From Hymenolepis diminuta (Eukaryota > Platyhelminthes > Cestoda > Cyclophyllidea > Hymenolepididae), in assembly GCA_900708905.1 (NCBI GenBank), contig CAADRB010000031.1, positions 2,664,247-2,728,246 on the forward strand: 64,000 nucleotides of DNA. Direction: 5' to 3'. The position numbers were made by a program, and so were the translations under genes. Positions 1 through 14,500 of this stretch are shown piece by piece; the first letter of the stretch is position 1, and each line of letters begins with the position of its first letter. The notes under the pieces were generated by a model, which was not told the DNA's origin, did no database searches, and saw only the letters and a list, made by a program, of their open reading frames with translations.

Positions 1-121
1 AATTTTTATAAACATAAAATCGGTTAGAGCAAAATGAATACAAATCAGACTTAATGATACAGGTTTATTGAAAATTAACTCTCTATGTAGGTGTAATAAC
101 ATGAGATCTGTCTGCGTCGAA

Positions 122-400
122 ATCGGCCGAATAGATGGAATAAGTCAAACCACTCATTTCGCCAGATCATTTCGGAGGTGGCAAGCAAGCCACTCTAGTC
201 TATTAATAAGTAAATTAGATTTTTATACAGAACACATTTTCGTTAGAAATCAATCATGTCTCGTCGTCGGAGTCTCGGCGTGATGATAGACACTTTTTTA
301 AGTATCTATGTGCAAACACACAGCGGGATCGTTTGTGGACACTGTAGTGAGGTCAATCAATTCTAACCGCCAGATGTTGATAGACATCTGCTGGCTATAG
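122..400 (+). repeat. R1 dispersed repeat, copy 1
   Basis: Shares long blocks with 35046-35338 (same orientation) and 40986-41253 (opposite). Shared blocks include TCGGCCGAATAGA, TAATAAGTAAATTAGATTTT, GTGATGATAGACACTT and AAGTATCTATGTGCAA followed by ACACACAGCGGG. No ORF is conserved between copies. Family unknown to me. Confidence 0.85.
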
Positions 401-1679
401 CGTTAGGTCTGTGGATTTTTAGATGTTCAAAGTTATAAGCAAAGTTATGAAGTCGGAAAAGAAATGAAACGATAACAATGGATCATTGCGAAAGTTCAAG
501 CATAGAAGACATGACCTGTTTTCTACAAAACCCAAAGCCACAAGTTGTAGCGTTTAAAGTAAAGGGTTACTTCTCACTCCCTTTAACGACTATTTTTGTT
601 TGCAGTACTCTCGTACTAACGTTGAAAAATTTGGCTTTGACCAGGACCACATACTGAAGGATCCACTTACGTAAATTGAAGGATTAAGGAGGTTGTTAAG
701 TAGCGTTTATTAAAAAATGTCCAGGTATCAAAAACTTAAGGAATTTTCGAAATCACATATCTGTAATTAATTAATGCTGTTAAAATAGGAATTTAACGGC
801 CTGAGATAAGTCTTTAAGCATGTTTCCGAGCACATTCTAATCCCGCATCTCCAGTATTGTCGAGGGTCGGATCTCTTAAAGACCGACAACACCGATTCAG
901 AAGCCATAACATCACACTTAATTATGAGTGACCAGCCTCAGAGATTAGCACGTATCAATAAATTGACTTTAGGAATCAAACTCCTAATTAAGAGACTGAA
1001 ATTCTCTTTTCTAAGTTCACTATATATCCAAAGGTACTTGCCTTTGTTGATAAGTTTGATATTATGTGATTTGAAAGACCAACCATATACATTGATTCCG
1101 ATCATATTAATAATGACCTAGTGAGAGATCCTAGAATAATTGTCCTCTGCGTGAAATAGGCGCTGGGACAACCATTTTTATATCTCGACCTGCCAACTCT
1201 GGTCACGTGAGCATTCTCGGTCTTCCCACTTTTGTCTTCGCATATTTCCAAAAGACGTGTGATGTCTAACCGCGTGACTAGAATTTAGTGTTCCCACATT
1301 CTCCTCATAAGGAGTCAAAAAGTTTCATAATTTGAATTATTTTTTTAATATAATGGCTAGATGAGAAGTAGCCCTCTAATTAAAAACAATTTAACTATTA
1401 ACAAAATTTCAATAAAAATAGGACATGGGATGTAAAGTGAGCAATAGAAATTTCTTGAAAATTTTTCTCAGTGCGCCTGGGACTCCATTACAAAACCTGT
1501 GCCTAGAGTTCAGCATATCAGTTCCTAATTGTCTTTGCATCTGTAGTGATTCTTCATTTTCGTTTTCTATCAAATTGTCTTCAAACTTCGTACTATATGC
1601 TGACGGGTTTTAGAGCATTTAGACACCTGAAGATTTTACTTCTCAGTCATTCTGTTTTTATTATCTCTTACTTGCGCTA

Positions 1680-1760
1680 GTAGCATACTAGAACCATACG
1701 TTTCAACCGAGTCAGGGGATTCGATGCCCTTCTGGGCATTTCTACTGAACGCAACGACGA
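1680..1760 (+). repeat. tRNA-like SINE fragment (R2 family)
   Basis: Contains GGGGATTCGATGCCC, a good pol III B box (GGTTCRANNCC-like), downstream of GCTAGTAGCATACTAG, which resembles the D-arm part of the copy at 19560-19835. It is too degenerate to be a functional tRNA. Confidence 0.5.
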
Positions 1761-2389
1761 AACGTATTACGCAGGCAAAACTTTAAGAAGGCTTACTTTA
1801 TAAACTTGGACAATAAGCTTGACACGATCCCAGTCGTTAAGATGATTTAGATAAAATAGTTTTAGGCTGTATCTAATGGACTTGATTTGCGTCACACATT
1901 CTCATAGGACCTCAATTCTATCTTTCTAACCGATCGTAAACACCGCGTGTATCCTGTTTTTTACATAAACCTTCGTCCCATCCTGAAATGAACTAAACTT
2001 TCCTGGCTGATCTCAACTGAATAAAATCAACTATGATTTTATGAATCTAACTAAATTGTTTCATCAATTATCTAGCAAGGTTCTTTCCCATCCCGATCAA
2101 TTTCAGAGTAAAAAAGAAATCACAAAATCCGTCAATTTAAGTAATATGCTACTGCTCATAATGAGTAGACAGAGAGAAAGGTAGTACACAACACCAAAGT
2201 TGTCATAATTCATTCAGTCGTATTAGTTATAGTAGTAACTGATATACTGGGGGAAATATTTACACAGGAGATGGGAGGGGAGATTAAAATACGCGCCATT
2301 ATGGTGCAATCAGGCTCCAAAACTTAATGATGGGTTGATAGAAAGACATGAGTATGAGATAGAACCGGGGTTGGAGGTCAAAGATCAGG

Positions 2390-2569
2390 TCACATATCAG
2401 TTGGACCGTGAGTAGAAGATGGCTGGAGATGATAGGGATCGGCGAGGGATTGAGCACTATTACTAGAGTGACTCTGACGTCGCCTTCTACGAAGACGTAC
2501 ATGTTCGCTAGGACTTCCTTCTGGACTTCCCACGATAGCGGAAGACGTGGAAGGCTGATGTTGTGTTGT
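2390..2569 (-). CDS. MAST: MAST kinase exon 20, putative terminal exon
   Basis: After a strong TCTCTCCTTTTAG acceptor (2570), phase 0 reads [20 protein letters not shown], then five arginines in a row after VRL, then [20 protein letters not shown] and a TGA stop at 2392-2390. The Ser/Pro/Arg-rich composition matches the rest of this protein's tail, whereas the other two frames read like noise. No homology supports it, so it is a prediction. Confidence 0.65.
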   Translation of the reverse strand, partial: TTQHQPSTSSAIVGSPEGSPSEHVRLRRRRRQSHSSNSAQSLADPYHLQPSSTHGPTDM

Positions 2570-5500
2570 CTAAAAGGAGAGAGAACAAGATGAACGACGA
2601 ATACATGTGTTTCCAAGGGCAAACTATCTTGGCTGTCTGTAATTTGTTAAGGAATATCAGGCTGGTGATTTGCGCAATTTCAGCACACAGAAATTCGCAA
2701 AATAAACGCCCGTGAAACGAGAAATAAATTAGGCATGTGCAAGAATTCTGCGTAGACATTTATTAAATCACTGTTTTTGACGTGTACTGACAGCTAAACT
2801 GCCAACGGCTTGTTAAACTCTTGAAACAGTAAAGAAGGAAGAAGTGATATCATCTGCTTTTCTAAACTCTCGTCAAATACGCTGAAGAACAAATAGTCTC
2901 TATTCATTTGCCCATTACTTTTCAATCATTTACTAATCCCGAGATGAAATAATTTTCAACTTGAAATACTAGAAAATCCTGTTAAAGAATCTAGGTTAAA
3001 CTACTACTTCACCTTGATTGCGTTCTGCTCTGCTGAGATCATGCAAGTTGTCTAAGATCACGTGATATAAATCTAGGCCTTCGGAAGATGAAAATATTTT
3101 GAAAGGGCATGATCAACCATCCCAATTAAAGAGTAGATCAATACATTTGATCAGTAATCTAGAGGGCAAATTGTAAAATTTGAATTGTAGAACGTTAAAT
3201 AGTTGACTAAATACTGTACAAACTCAATGCAAAATCCAAATGAAGTAGGATTTATTGATGTCCCGATTTATTCTCAACAATTTTCGATCCCCTCTCCTCT
3301 TTACTGCTATCAGATTTCAGTTTTTTCGAACGATGAAAACTTTGCCGTGGGTAAAAACAATAAGAAACTAGAACACTAAAGAACGCAGATATATGTAGCC
3401 ATTAAAACCGAGTTTGAAACTGAAATATGGAACATTCTAACTCAAATTACTAAAGAGACGTAGATTACACTTGGAGAATCTCCTAACGCAAGACTAACAC
3501 CTAACCGGAGATATTATCTATCTTTAATTCATCTCTCAGTTCTCATTAAAAAGTTGGTATCAAATAGAACTTCCGGAGATAAAAGCCATGCTCGTATTAT
3601 CCTTAGTAAGTTATTACTTTGTTTCACTGACAAACATTTTGATTTATTGAAAACTCTAACAGATAGGTGGAGGTTAAGCAATACAAATCTGAACGTGGAC
3701 GCGAACACCTGAGGTCTAAGTTACTGAGGGGAAAAGGCTGGCAGATGTCACAGTCTCATGAATTCCCGTCATCTGCAAATTACTACTTTGTGTAACACTC
3801 ATAAACATACCTAGAAATAAGAACTGTCATTTTAACTCATAATATAACGAATTACAAGTTTACGTGCAGGTTGACAATGTCTCAGTAGGCAAAGCGTGTG
3901 CGTGAGAGAGTAACAAAATGAGAGGAGTAATGAGCAGCAATATATAAATCTAGTGATTGAGAAATGAGTTCCTTTCAAAAAATTATGAGTTCTATTCAGT
4001 ACATTCCTGTCAATTACTTTTTTGAAACAACTAGCGATGCATTGATACGCTCTGCATCTGTATATAATCGAGAGAAGAAAAGAGGCAATCTTACACTAGG
4101 AGCAGGTATGTAGGTCGGCGTTGATGTCATCATGGTAGAAGCAGGTGGAGTGACACAGAGAGTGGGCCTCACGGGAGCTCCACTCTCCTCGGCTTCATCG
4201 AATGTGGATTTACAAGTGAGCTGTGGAGAACAGGTTCGAGAATTACCCTCGCCTCCTTCGACACTCATTCCACCACTGCCGGTGTTAACTGAGATGGGAC
4301 TGCAGGAGGAAGTTGTAGAGGAGGAAGCGGCTGTGTGAGTGTCCAGAGAGGTGACTGGACAACGGGTTGAACAACGGTTGCGTTCGCTCAACTGTCTAAA
4401 CAGAGGTGTCTCCGTGGATCTGGGAAAAGACAAAAGATGAGGAAATTTTAGAAAAGCGTGTTCTAACTAGTTAAACGTTCTAAATTATAAAAAATGAATA
4501 GATCATTTATTCTATGTCATTCATGTAGAATTCACATGCCCTTAAGTCCAGTCTTTCATTGTGAGCTCTCTACTGAAACTTTGACAAACGGACGAACATG
4601 GGTATTCAATCCCTTCTATTACGTTAGTGGTGCAATGTTTAATGTGCTTGTCGGCAAAATCAGCGATCATGGATTCAATACCCATTGGTGCATACCCAGT
4701 GAACAGAGTGACTGATAGCACTAATTGAATATGACTAATAAAGAGACTATTAGAATACGAGTTTCTCATCAGAGAGGGCCAATGATAACACCCCCTAACT
4801 TAAAACAAGAGTTGGAAAACGCTGTATATAAATGGGCTTGGGAATTATTATTATTATTGTTGTCAACAGCCTTCTAAAATAAGCACTTTATGGACAGATA
4901 TTTAAAAGCCCCGTAGTAAATTTTCAGCGGCATAACTGTGATTCTTAACCTTGGAAATAGGCATCCAACGAATAATCAAAATAATGTTAATGAAAAATTA
5001 TCCTCAGATTACCTAAAAATTTGAATGAACTTCGAACGGAACGGAACACAGTTAGTTTCTACGTGGCTTATAAGAAGTCAGAGAAAATTCTAAGGTACTT
5101 AGAAAAGAAATCTAAGCATTGTATTGCTCTAAAACATCAAAATTTAATCGGCATCCAACCCCCTTCCTATTCCTTACTATTAAAAATAACAGAAGTGGGA
5201 TATATTACTTTCTATGGTGCAGGGAAAAATTGTTATTTAAGGTAGATAATAAAGAATTGAAAATGCACGCATTTCGTGAATATTCGAAATGCCAGTGTTT
5301 GAACAACTTATGCGTGACCACGTGATTCCCCTCTCAGTGACTTTGCACAAGCGGAGTAAATTTGTGAACAAGAAAAGAACAAGTTAAAGGAGAAATTCGT
5401 CTTACCATCAGGAAAATAGGGCCAACAATTTGTTAAATTTAGAGCCCTCATAAGGGCCAATATTTCTTCTAAACATTGGAAGCCCCAAAGTAGGAGACAT

Positions 5501-8500
5501 AATAGGCTTCCTTTGAGATGCAGTGACTTGAGTACGATTAACTTCTTACTGTGTCTATTTAAACAATATACTAAGATGTGATCCATTTACGCCATATTTA
5601 GCGTCTTTTGTAAATAGTTCCTAAGTAGTTGTAAACTCCAAAGGTCTATTTATAAACAAAAAATGAGAACAGAACGGAGCGTGTAAAATCCGAAGTTAGT
5701 TTACCTCCTATCCTCTTTTGTTTACTTGACAAATTGGGTTTAAAAAACAATATCAGTGCTAATCTAGAGCATTCCAAGCTCTATATTTGTTTGTTGTAAT
5801 CTTTTCTATTTAGTGTAGCATTTCTTTCGCATAAAGGCAAAACGATTCCTCTCATTCTCGCAGGGGAATTTGATCAATGAATGTAGCAATTTTAACGCTT
5901 TTGAGAGGAGGGTGGAAATCTCAGCCACAGTGTGTTTGTACTTTTATCTCTCCTCTGCTGCTATGCTTCTTATGCCTCCTATTCTCCCTTCCCTTTAATG
6001 CATGCACATGATTGCATCTTGCTATAGCCCCTTTCCATCTTCATTTCATCCCTTTCTTTGCAAGGACCAATAGGAGCGCGCCAAATTTCTTCAAGTATTG
6101 TGCATCTCTTCCTCTCTTGCTAGCAATGTGCTGCAGGGTGGCAACCCTGTAATAAAACCCCGCAAAAAGGGGTATAAGAAGGAGAGATCCTTATTTCATT
6201 TTTATTCCGAAAACTTGCATCCGAGAGAATTTTACTTTGCATTAAGAAGAGTATTGTATATTTAGGAAGATTTATCTTAGTATGGTTGTGTAGAGTAACG
6301 TGTCAGTTACTACGTACAAAGACTCTAGAGAGAAAAGGCTTTACTACCGTGTTCAATACAACTTTTTGGATAGGCCAACAAGATAGGCTTGGCAACAAGG
6401 TAACCACTATCAGGCCGCTAAGTTTTAAAAGACCGCATTAGAAATGACACCTTGGGTATGATGGACTTTACCTCGTCGTCAAGTGCGACTCGTTTGACTA
6501 TCTACACAGTTGAAATTGATACAATATAATACAATGTGAGATATAATTGACAACAGGGATGGAGAATTCAAAGGCATTCTACTATTTTAATTCTTAATCA
6601 TGATCGAAAACATGATATTTTAGCCTAGACAGCGTTCTGTTGCATATTTATTTCTAAACTCCTAACAAGTAAGTAGTCTCTGCCATTCTAAAGATAAGTG
6701 ACTATAACACATTCGAACTATGTACAGACCCAGAAGACCTCATAAAGAATGTCTTTTTAATATCGTATTATATTGAGTCAGCTACAGCTGTGCAGATAGA
6801 CAGACGAAACACACTGGAGTCGCTAAATCTCAAAAGGAGTTTAGAATATGACCAGACATTAGGGGCTTGGGTACCATAAATTTCGAATTCTTACAAATAT
6901 ATAAAGAAGCGACAAATGAGAAAAAAACGACTATTTGTTTACTAAATGAGGAAAACAGAAAGCAGAGTACCAATCAAAACCCAGTGTCTGATATAAACTA
7001 TCCTCGAACAGGCAAGAAAAAAAACAAGGAAATAATAGCAAATACTGATAGAACTTTGTCGATCAATCCTTCCTCCGAATTATTGAAAATTTGATAGATA
7101 GATAAAAAAGCAACCATTTTAATGTCAATAATCTAAAACCAAGCAGATGGTCCTCACAATAAGTACAGTTCTTTTCCGATCGACGGTTGCAGAAGCCTAA
7201 ATAAAGCGTTTAAGAGAGTTGGAAGGAGAGATACTGAAACTTTATATAATATTGTGCCTTTTGATACGAAGGAATATGTCTGCATCCTTGACCGTACTGT
7301 TATTGTAGGAAAACTATTCGATCTGAAATTATTATGATGGGATCAGTGCTGCTACCCAAACATATAAAATGGTGTGACTTTAAATTAAGATTTTTCTAAG
7401 AATCCTCGTTCATAAAAAACCAGCAGCCCCGAAATAGGCTCAAACAATACTCCATGGTCTCATATTCTAAAGAGAGAAGGGAATCGAAAAAGTGAAAGTA
7501 CAACAAAAGGTCAAGGTAAATCCTTTTTTCTATTCAGACTTTCCCTAAATGCAGTTTTAACAATTCTATATGCCTCTATCCAAGCAGTATCCTAAATACC
7601 GAATGAAATTGGTTCGCTTTGTTAAATAAATTGGGTAAAAGATAAGCGTAGAAATGATAAGACGCACTGAAATTCACTTAATTGGGAAACTCTCGTGACG
7701 CTTTTCTTATGCAAAAAACCATTAATCAATGCAGTCAATGTGTTTCTAACATGAATCATCTGAGTAACAAGTGCATATCACTATCTTGAGAAATTAATTT
7801 TAACATGGCAGTTTTACATTCCCTCCACTTGACAAGACTACACAGAGCAAAAAAAGGAGATTTCAAAGGAGTAAGCTAATCCCACTTACTCTTAAAACCT
7901 ACGCAGAAAATAGGGGAGATACAAGAATCCTATATCAATGGCATTTTACGGCGGAGATCTGTGTTTTTACTACATTCTCGAAACCACATACACATTTACG
8001 AAGCTATAAAATACCACCCCCAAAGGCCGGTAACTCTGGAGGTAGATTAATCGTTATAAAGCTTACAATTTCCAACACATTTATCGTGATCAGAGAGGTA
8101 GCATTCTAGAGCCGCTGTGATGAGAAACTCACAATATGATATTCCTCCTCACTAATTTTAACCAATAATGTTTGGTCATATCGTTTACTGAGTATCAAAA
8201 TCGTGAAATCTAGTTTCGTAAATGTGAAATTTGACCCCTTTGCCATCGGCACAACAGGTAACATGACCCATCTCTGGGCTATTAGATTACATTGTCTCAA
8301 CTCCCATCGGGGGCTTACTTAGTTTGTTCAAAGGTATAATGAGCGGTAGAGGAAAGCGACGACTAGATCCAGGTACTGGATATGAAATGTCCCTAGAGAA
8401 TTGGGCAATCAATACGCTTACGTTTATGCACAAATAATAACATTGATTGGAAAGTTGCTCCCTCCCGCTCTCTGCCAATCTCTCATTTTGCCTTTGGCGC

Positions 8501-11500
8501 TGTTGCGGACCAACAGTAGCGTGGGTTGCTTTTGGCAAAAGCTGATTAAATTATCGTGAAATATATCTCGCACAGTAATATCCCTCAGGATAATTTATTA
8601 TTCTAAAATCCAAATTAAGATAACTGCTGTACTTTTCTAAGTGTTTCATCTACTTCTATAGAAGACTCAAAATAATGTGTTTAGGATTAAAGCATAATTT
8701 AAACACATTAATTACACAAAATAACGGCTTAAACAGTAAACCCTGATGAAGGGCAATTAACCTAACTTAAAGTTATGTGTGCTTCTTTAATTCATGTGAA
8801 AATAACAAAGACCCCATGCTTCCAAGAAATGCTAACTTTAACAAAAGGCAAAAATGTTAACAATAGAACGTATAGTCATACTACCATATATGGAGATCAT
8901 CAAAGTCCACTCTTACAAAGGATTGCTTGTTGTTACCGTAATCCTCTGTATAGACTATTAGAAGTTATTTCGTTATTAATTAAACATGTTGACGATGAAA
9001 CAAGGACTGAAAATACCATAAGAGACAGAATCGAAATTTTTTAGATTTTTAGAACTCGTTCCTCTAATACTATGTATTTAAATTACTGTTCTTCCACATG
9101 TGCGTACCTGGGAATGAAGTCGTTTCACTACTATATTACTGGCTAATCAGGTTGTCAATTATTCATTTCATTCACTCAAATTGTATATTAACAGACCTTC
9201 ATTGAGTTTCAGGTAATTTATCTTGTCTAAATTATTGCAGTCTTTGAGGATAGCAGCAATATGTTTTAGAGATTTAAAGTTAGGTCATAATTCAACATGA
9301 ATTCCTGAATCCGACAAAACCAAAAAGAAACTATTGTCCATATAAATGAAATTATGTACTGACCTTATTCATGTCCCTCAACCCCGCTATCGAGACTTTC
9401 CAATAGACAAGAAATCTCAGACATGTAGCGCGGTTTAATATCAACTCGGTGTGTACGCACTTGTACAGAACACATGATTGTGCTACTCATGAGATGATAA
9501 ACTACAGCCGTCACTCTTACATTTTAGGTCAAATTGAGTAAAAGGGCTCTAACACCCAAGCTTTCAATTAGTAGCTAGTTAAATTGCCTTACAATTAATA
9601 AGGTTACACTTCAAAGCAAAATAAGAGTGCACAACTCTATTAAGCAGAAATGGAATTAACTATCAAAATGAGAAATAGCAATCTTCGAGAAGCAACAAAA
9701 AACACATGGCTTTAAAATCCCACATACCTCCTTGGTTGAAGATGAAGTCGACCAGAAACGTGAGAGGCATCAATTCTCTTGCTCGAAATGGTATTAATAG
9801 AGAAGCTATTGCTATGATGTCGAGCATACTCATCAAACTGGCTTCCCACCGATTTTCGATTCGCAGCAACAGTCGAAGGAGACGCTACTGTCACAGTTGA
9901 CGTCGTAGTAGCAATTACATTTCTATGTCGTTGTCGCTTTTCAGTTACCATGGGAGCAAGTCCAGGACTTAGCATTCCACTATTATTGCCACTAATAGTA
10001 GTAGAAGGACCAACAGATAGACGAACAGAAGCAGAGTGTTTCAACCATCTTCGACACAGGCCCCCACTTCCAGCACCACTACCACTCTCCATTCCAGACT
10101 CCTCTCCCGAACTTACCGCCGCTTTAGCAGCAGTTTTCACAGTGAGAGGTGTCCTCAGCCGTCGACTAACTCGCGACACCAGTCTTCCTCGAGCTCTCCA
10201 CTTTCCATCCGATTTGATATTACTTTGTGCAAAGGTTGTCACCACCAAACGGAGATTGGGCGGCGAGGAGCAGATCATCTGGACAATGTCCGTATGCAGC
10301 CGACCCACAACTTCCCGTCCATTTACTCGTAAGATAAGATCGTTGGCTCGCAGGCCCGCCGCACAAGCAGGGCCTTTCCGATCAACACTCTCAACTACGT
10401 GATGGAGAGTGTAGTCACTCGAATTGCCATAGAAGACATCCTTAGCTCGAAGAATGAATCCGTAGCCATGAGGACCGCGTTTGATGGTGATTGTACGAGA
10501 GCCTGGGGGAGGAGGGTTCTCTGGAGTCCTACGGGAGGAGATATTGCATATTGACGAGGAAGAGGATTTGGCGGTGGTCTGAGAGACAATGGTGCCGGGA
10601 ACAAGAGGGGATCGACCGGGACTTGCAGCTTTTCGTCGACAAGGAATGGGCAATTTAGAGGATTTGGCGTCACGCTTGACTGAAGGAACGGATACCTGAG
10701 TATAAAGGAGTGGTGGAGTTATACTCTCTGAGGGTCGGTTGTCTGTGGAAGGGGGAGATAGAGTCGGTGATTGGCGCTTAGCTTTTTGATGAGAATTTTC
10801 ATCATCAACATTAGGACGTGGTTCACATTCATTGCATTCTTCTAAGGACTAAAAAGGAAAAAAATGGAAATGATCTAAGATTAATACAATATTAATCAAG
10901 ATCGATCGTTTTTATCATTCAAGTGAAAATTCACACGACGTTCATTTATTTGGTAGGCTTGTGATGCATCCCTTCTGTATTTTTCTATCTGTACTTCACA
11001 AAGTTTACGAAAATGTCATAATTAAACTTGGTTTGGTAAAAAAACGGGCACATAAACAGCGTGTAAACTTGGTTTGAACGCAGTTCAATGTGTTGCAACA
11101 AGAGAATTTTTCTAGCATCTGATCTGATAACCATTACAATAGAATACCTACTTCATAAGGTGGCATTTACTAATAGGAAATACTGAACTTGGGAACATGT
11201 CATATGATGTAATGTATTTGTCTCAAACTGGAAAATAATATGCAGTGTTGTTCTATATTTCGTCTAAGGTTCGACTGAACTCAATTATTCCATCTGGAAT
11301 AAAAACATGAAAAGACTTTAGTAGTAAAAAATTTTAAAAGCAAGACCCATCGAAATATTTCGCGTTAAGAAATTTATGCATCCCCATCCTGGTCAAATAA
11401 AATTTTTCCCATAAATTATCTAAATAAAGAGACACTTAGCTTTTGTTGTCATCTGAATCGATTCACTAGTAATGCTTTAAACTAACCAAGTTCGTTATTA

Positions 11501-14500
11501 ATTAGGACGAAATTCATTTCTGACTCTAATCATTGAGTATAACATGAATTATAATAATGCTAGACCAATTACATTCATGATGATGATTTCTAACGCTTAT
11601 TCATCGAAAACATTAAAACTACCCAACGATTAGCACTTTTAGAGTAATTCAATCACAAAGCGATTCAATATAGACTACGAGAAATATTCAATCCACCTGT
11701 TCGAAAGGATACTTGCTTGGACGTGGAAATGTGTAGCTTCAATGTAACATTCACTGAGAAAAGGGAAAGTGAAATTTCAAGACTTAAATATAATTCGAAT
11801 TGCGATCAACGCCTCGTTGTTTAAAAGACCCCGGCTTGAAACATTTGAAAATGTTTCGCAAGATTGGAATTAGGCTCTAAAGGCGATTTGGGTAATAGAT
11901 ACACTAGATAACTTTCAGGATCGAAGTTCTACATTTGTTTAAATGTCCGTAATCAGATATATAGCAAACCATTTATGATCGTCTTAAAACAGCTAACAAC
12001 AGTTCTGTTCACCTCGAGCCAAAGTAGACGTACTAGTCGGTTGAATATGTTTCTGTTTTCCACTATTTCTGATAATGGTGAACATCTCACCGGAAATAAA
12101 ACACTCATGCTGAAAATCTAGGCCATCAAAAGTCTCCAAGCCTTATTTATTAGTTTGAGCGTGTTCGACGATGATGATGTCAATATCACACCTAATATCT
12201 CTGGGCCTAGCAAACAGATAACTCCGGCCTTGGACAAAGAGCATGTCCTCAGATCATATAGTGATGCAAATGTGCCAAATGCTTTTGTTAACACAACACC
12301 TTTGGAATGTGAAATAAACTATACGCACAGGCTCATCACCATGTGAATGTCAGTATGGATATAATTTTCAATGTGAGGGAATTTAGCATACGAACTTTTA
12401 AATTCCCGTGCCTATCTGAACCACTGGTAGTATAGGGCAAGAGATTCACACATAATCGTAAATCCCAGTTGGGTTGAAAGCAAGAAGCTAAAAGCTTTAA
12501 ATCTACAGAGAGTTCATGGCAGTGAACAAAATATCGAATGAAATAAACATAAAAGTAACTACAGAAATGAATTTAATAAACATTAATTTCGCATCTATAC
12601 ACGCACACGACTGACTTCACTTTTAGTGTTAAAAGGTGGAAGATCTGCACTTATTTTTGTCCCGTATTGGGCTAAGCAGAAGAGAAGTAGAGGCCGCCTG
12701 CGAATAAATTATATTGAAGTGGTTTGAATTAGCTAGTCTGATATCTGACATATACCAAGTGCCAGAGAATCTATGCGAAAGCCGTGATGTTCAAATATGT
12801 ATTATCAAGTACATAACTAACTTACTCTTTTCTTGGTGACATGAGCGTTTGAATTGGAGCCTCCAACCCCAGCGTCTACTAAGGTAGAATCTTCATGAAT
12901 AGAAATAGTGGTCGTGGGAGTAGGAGGAGATTGTTGCCGAGATTCTCCAGAATCCATTTTGTCACTTGTCAACTGCTCATTATTTGGAGTAGAGGAGGTA
13001 GCCTCTTCCCCGGTCTAAAATAGGGGAACTTAGGTCAAGTAGGAGAATAGGACGTAGCAAGGCTGATGGCATATCGAAATCGATGAGACCATAACAGGCC
13101 CAGGGAGTGCTCAAAATACTGGCTGTATGACTATGGTGATTCATCCCAATCTCCAAATACTAAATCACCTTTTTCATTTTAGATAAAGAGCGAAGTGGTC
13201 GAACTCCGACCAATTCCCAAAACCTTGAACAAGGACGGATTGATAAAACCGATGCGGTCATTAGTTTAAAGATAATAGTTAATACAAAAGCTATTCCATC
13301 CCACCGTTCTCAAAGGATATTGTATAGATAGAGAAGACCGGAAGCATTTAAGCTCACTCTTATTTGACAGAAATTGTGTAAAAATAGAGTGACGTCATCT
13401 AGTTGTAAAATTGAAAGTGAATAAATAAATGGTCTCAGTATAACTATCAATAATCTCCCTGTAATAAGTAATTTTTAATGTGAAATCATAGAAGGTTGAT
13501 TTAATAGCTGATATTTGGGAGTTTATGAGTGCTTTTTTGCTTAATTTAAAGAGTTGAATTATTAGAAAAAGTCACTATAAAGCAATTATTATTTTACTGA
13601 CCCAATACACCACGTGGGGATAATACAAAAACGTACTTTTAGTTATATTTTAAATTTACGTCGTGTTTCACCATATGGCTAGATGCAAAATCATAGGCAC
13701 ACGTATTGGATTATATTTCAACACATAAAACATGGCTAAAATGAGGTTCGACACAGTGAAACGTTAAAATTTCTCAGTGCTCTTATACATTTTTTCTATT
13801 TTAAAAGTGCCACCTATTTCATTTTAAAAATATCCACACCTTACAAGACAACCGGAACAGCGCAAAATAGATAACAGGCGAACTACTGATTCGAATTAAA
13901 TTAAACACTATACAGCCGTGAAGATAAAAGTGGTGCCACTATCCAATGTTGTAAACTAGTACAGCTTGAGATTACGCTTTCACACACCATCAAATGAATT
14001 AGAATTGGGATATGAAATTTATGGCAACGAAAATACGAGTGAACTCAAACATCTAGCATAATAGTTAATGAAAATTTACTTGCCAAGCATTCCGAAGGTG
14101 TAAGCGATAGAGACATAAAGTACAACTCTCATCTCTGAGAAACTTTTGTTTTTGAGAATGAAATCTTTACAGTTTACCTTCCCTTATCTTCGATAAATGT
14201 GATGATAAAAGCTGTCCGAATCGTATTTTTATTGAGAACATTAGCGAATCATTTTTCATCAATATATAAAAGAATAAGGGAAAGGATGAACAGACCAAAC
14301 ATTAGTAGTTTCGATCTTCAATAAGCTTCAATCAGTTTAAAACGTTTAAATTAAAACACTCAATAATCGCTAGTAGATATACGGTGTTACTGCTACTATA
14401 GAAATCACTGAACTAAAAAATGAAAAGGTAAGCACTGTAGGGAAACAAAATGTTGCGCAGCTTTGAATTTGTGTGAATCGAAACCCCGATTGATTAAAAG

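Larger units (their letters stand above)
1..2389. other. 3' flank of the MAST gene, no coding gene seen
   Basis: AT-rich sequence downstream of the putative MAST stop. It holds an R1 repeat copy (122-400) and a tRNA-like repeat (about 1680-1760). A minus-strand AATAAA lies at 1662-1657, about 730 nt past the stop, and might be the poly(A) signal. The short ORFs here show no recognisable protein. Confidence 0.5.
4420..9727 (-). other. MAST intron 18 (5.3 kb)
   Basis: The longest intron of the gene. It holds tRNA-like repeats at 4605-4725 and 9090-9165, an R3 copy at 5516-5590 and a promoter-like patch at 6060-6180. The short ORFs here show no recognisable protein. Confidence 0.7.

Noticed and set aside
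2299..2622. 107-aa and 83-aa minus-strand ORFs
   Set aside because: They overlap the proposed MAST exon 20 in other frames and look like random hydrophobic sequence.
9950..10402. 150-aa plus-strand ORF
   Set aside because: It is antisense to MAST exon 18 (PDZ region), whose minus-strand frame has clear homology. Shadow ORF.
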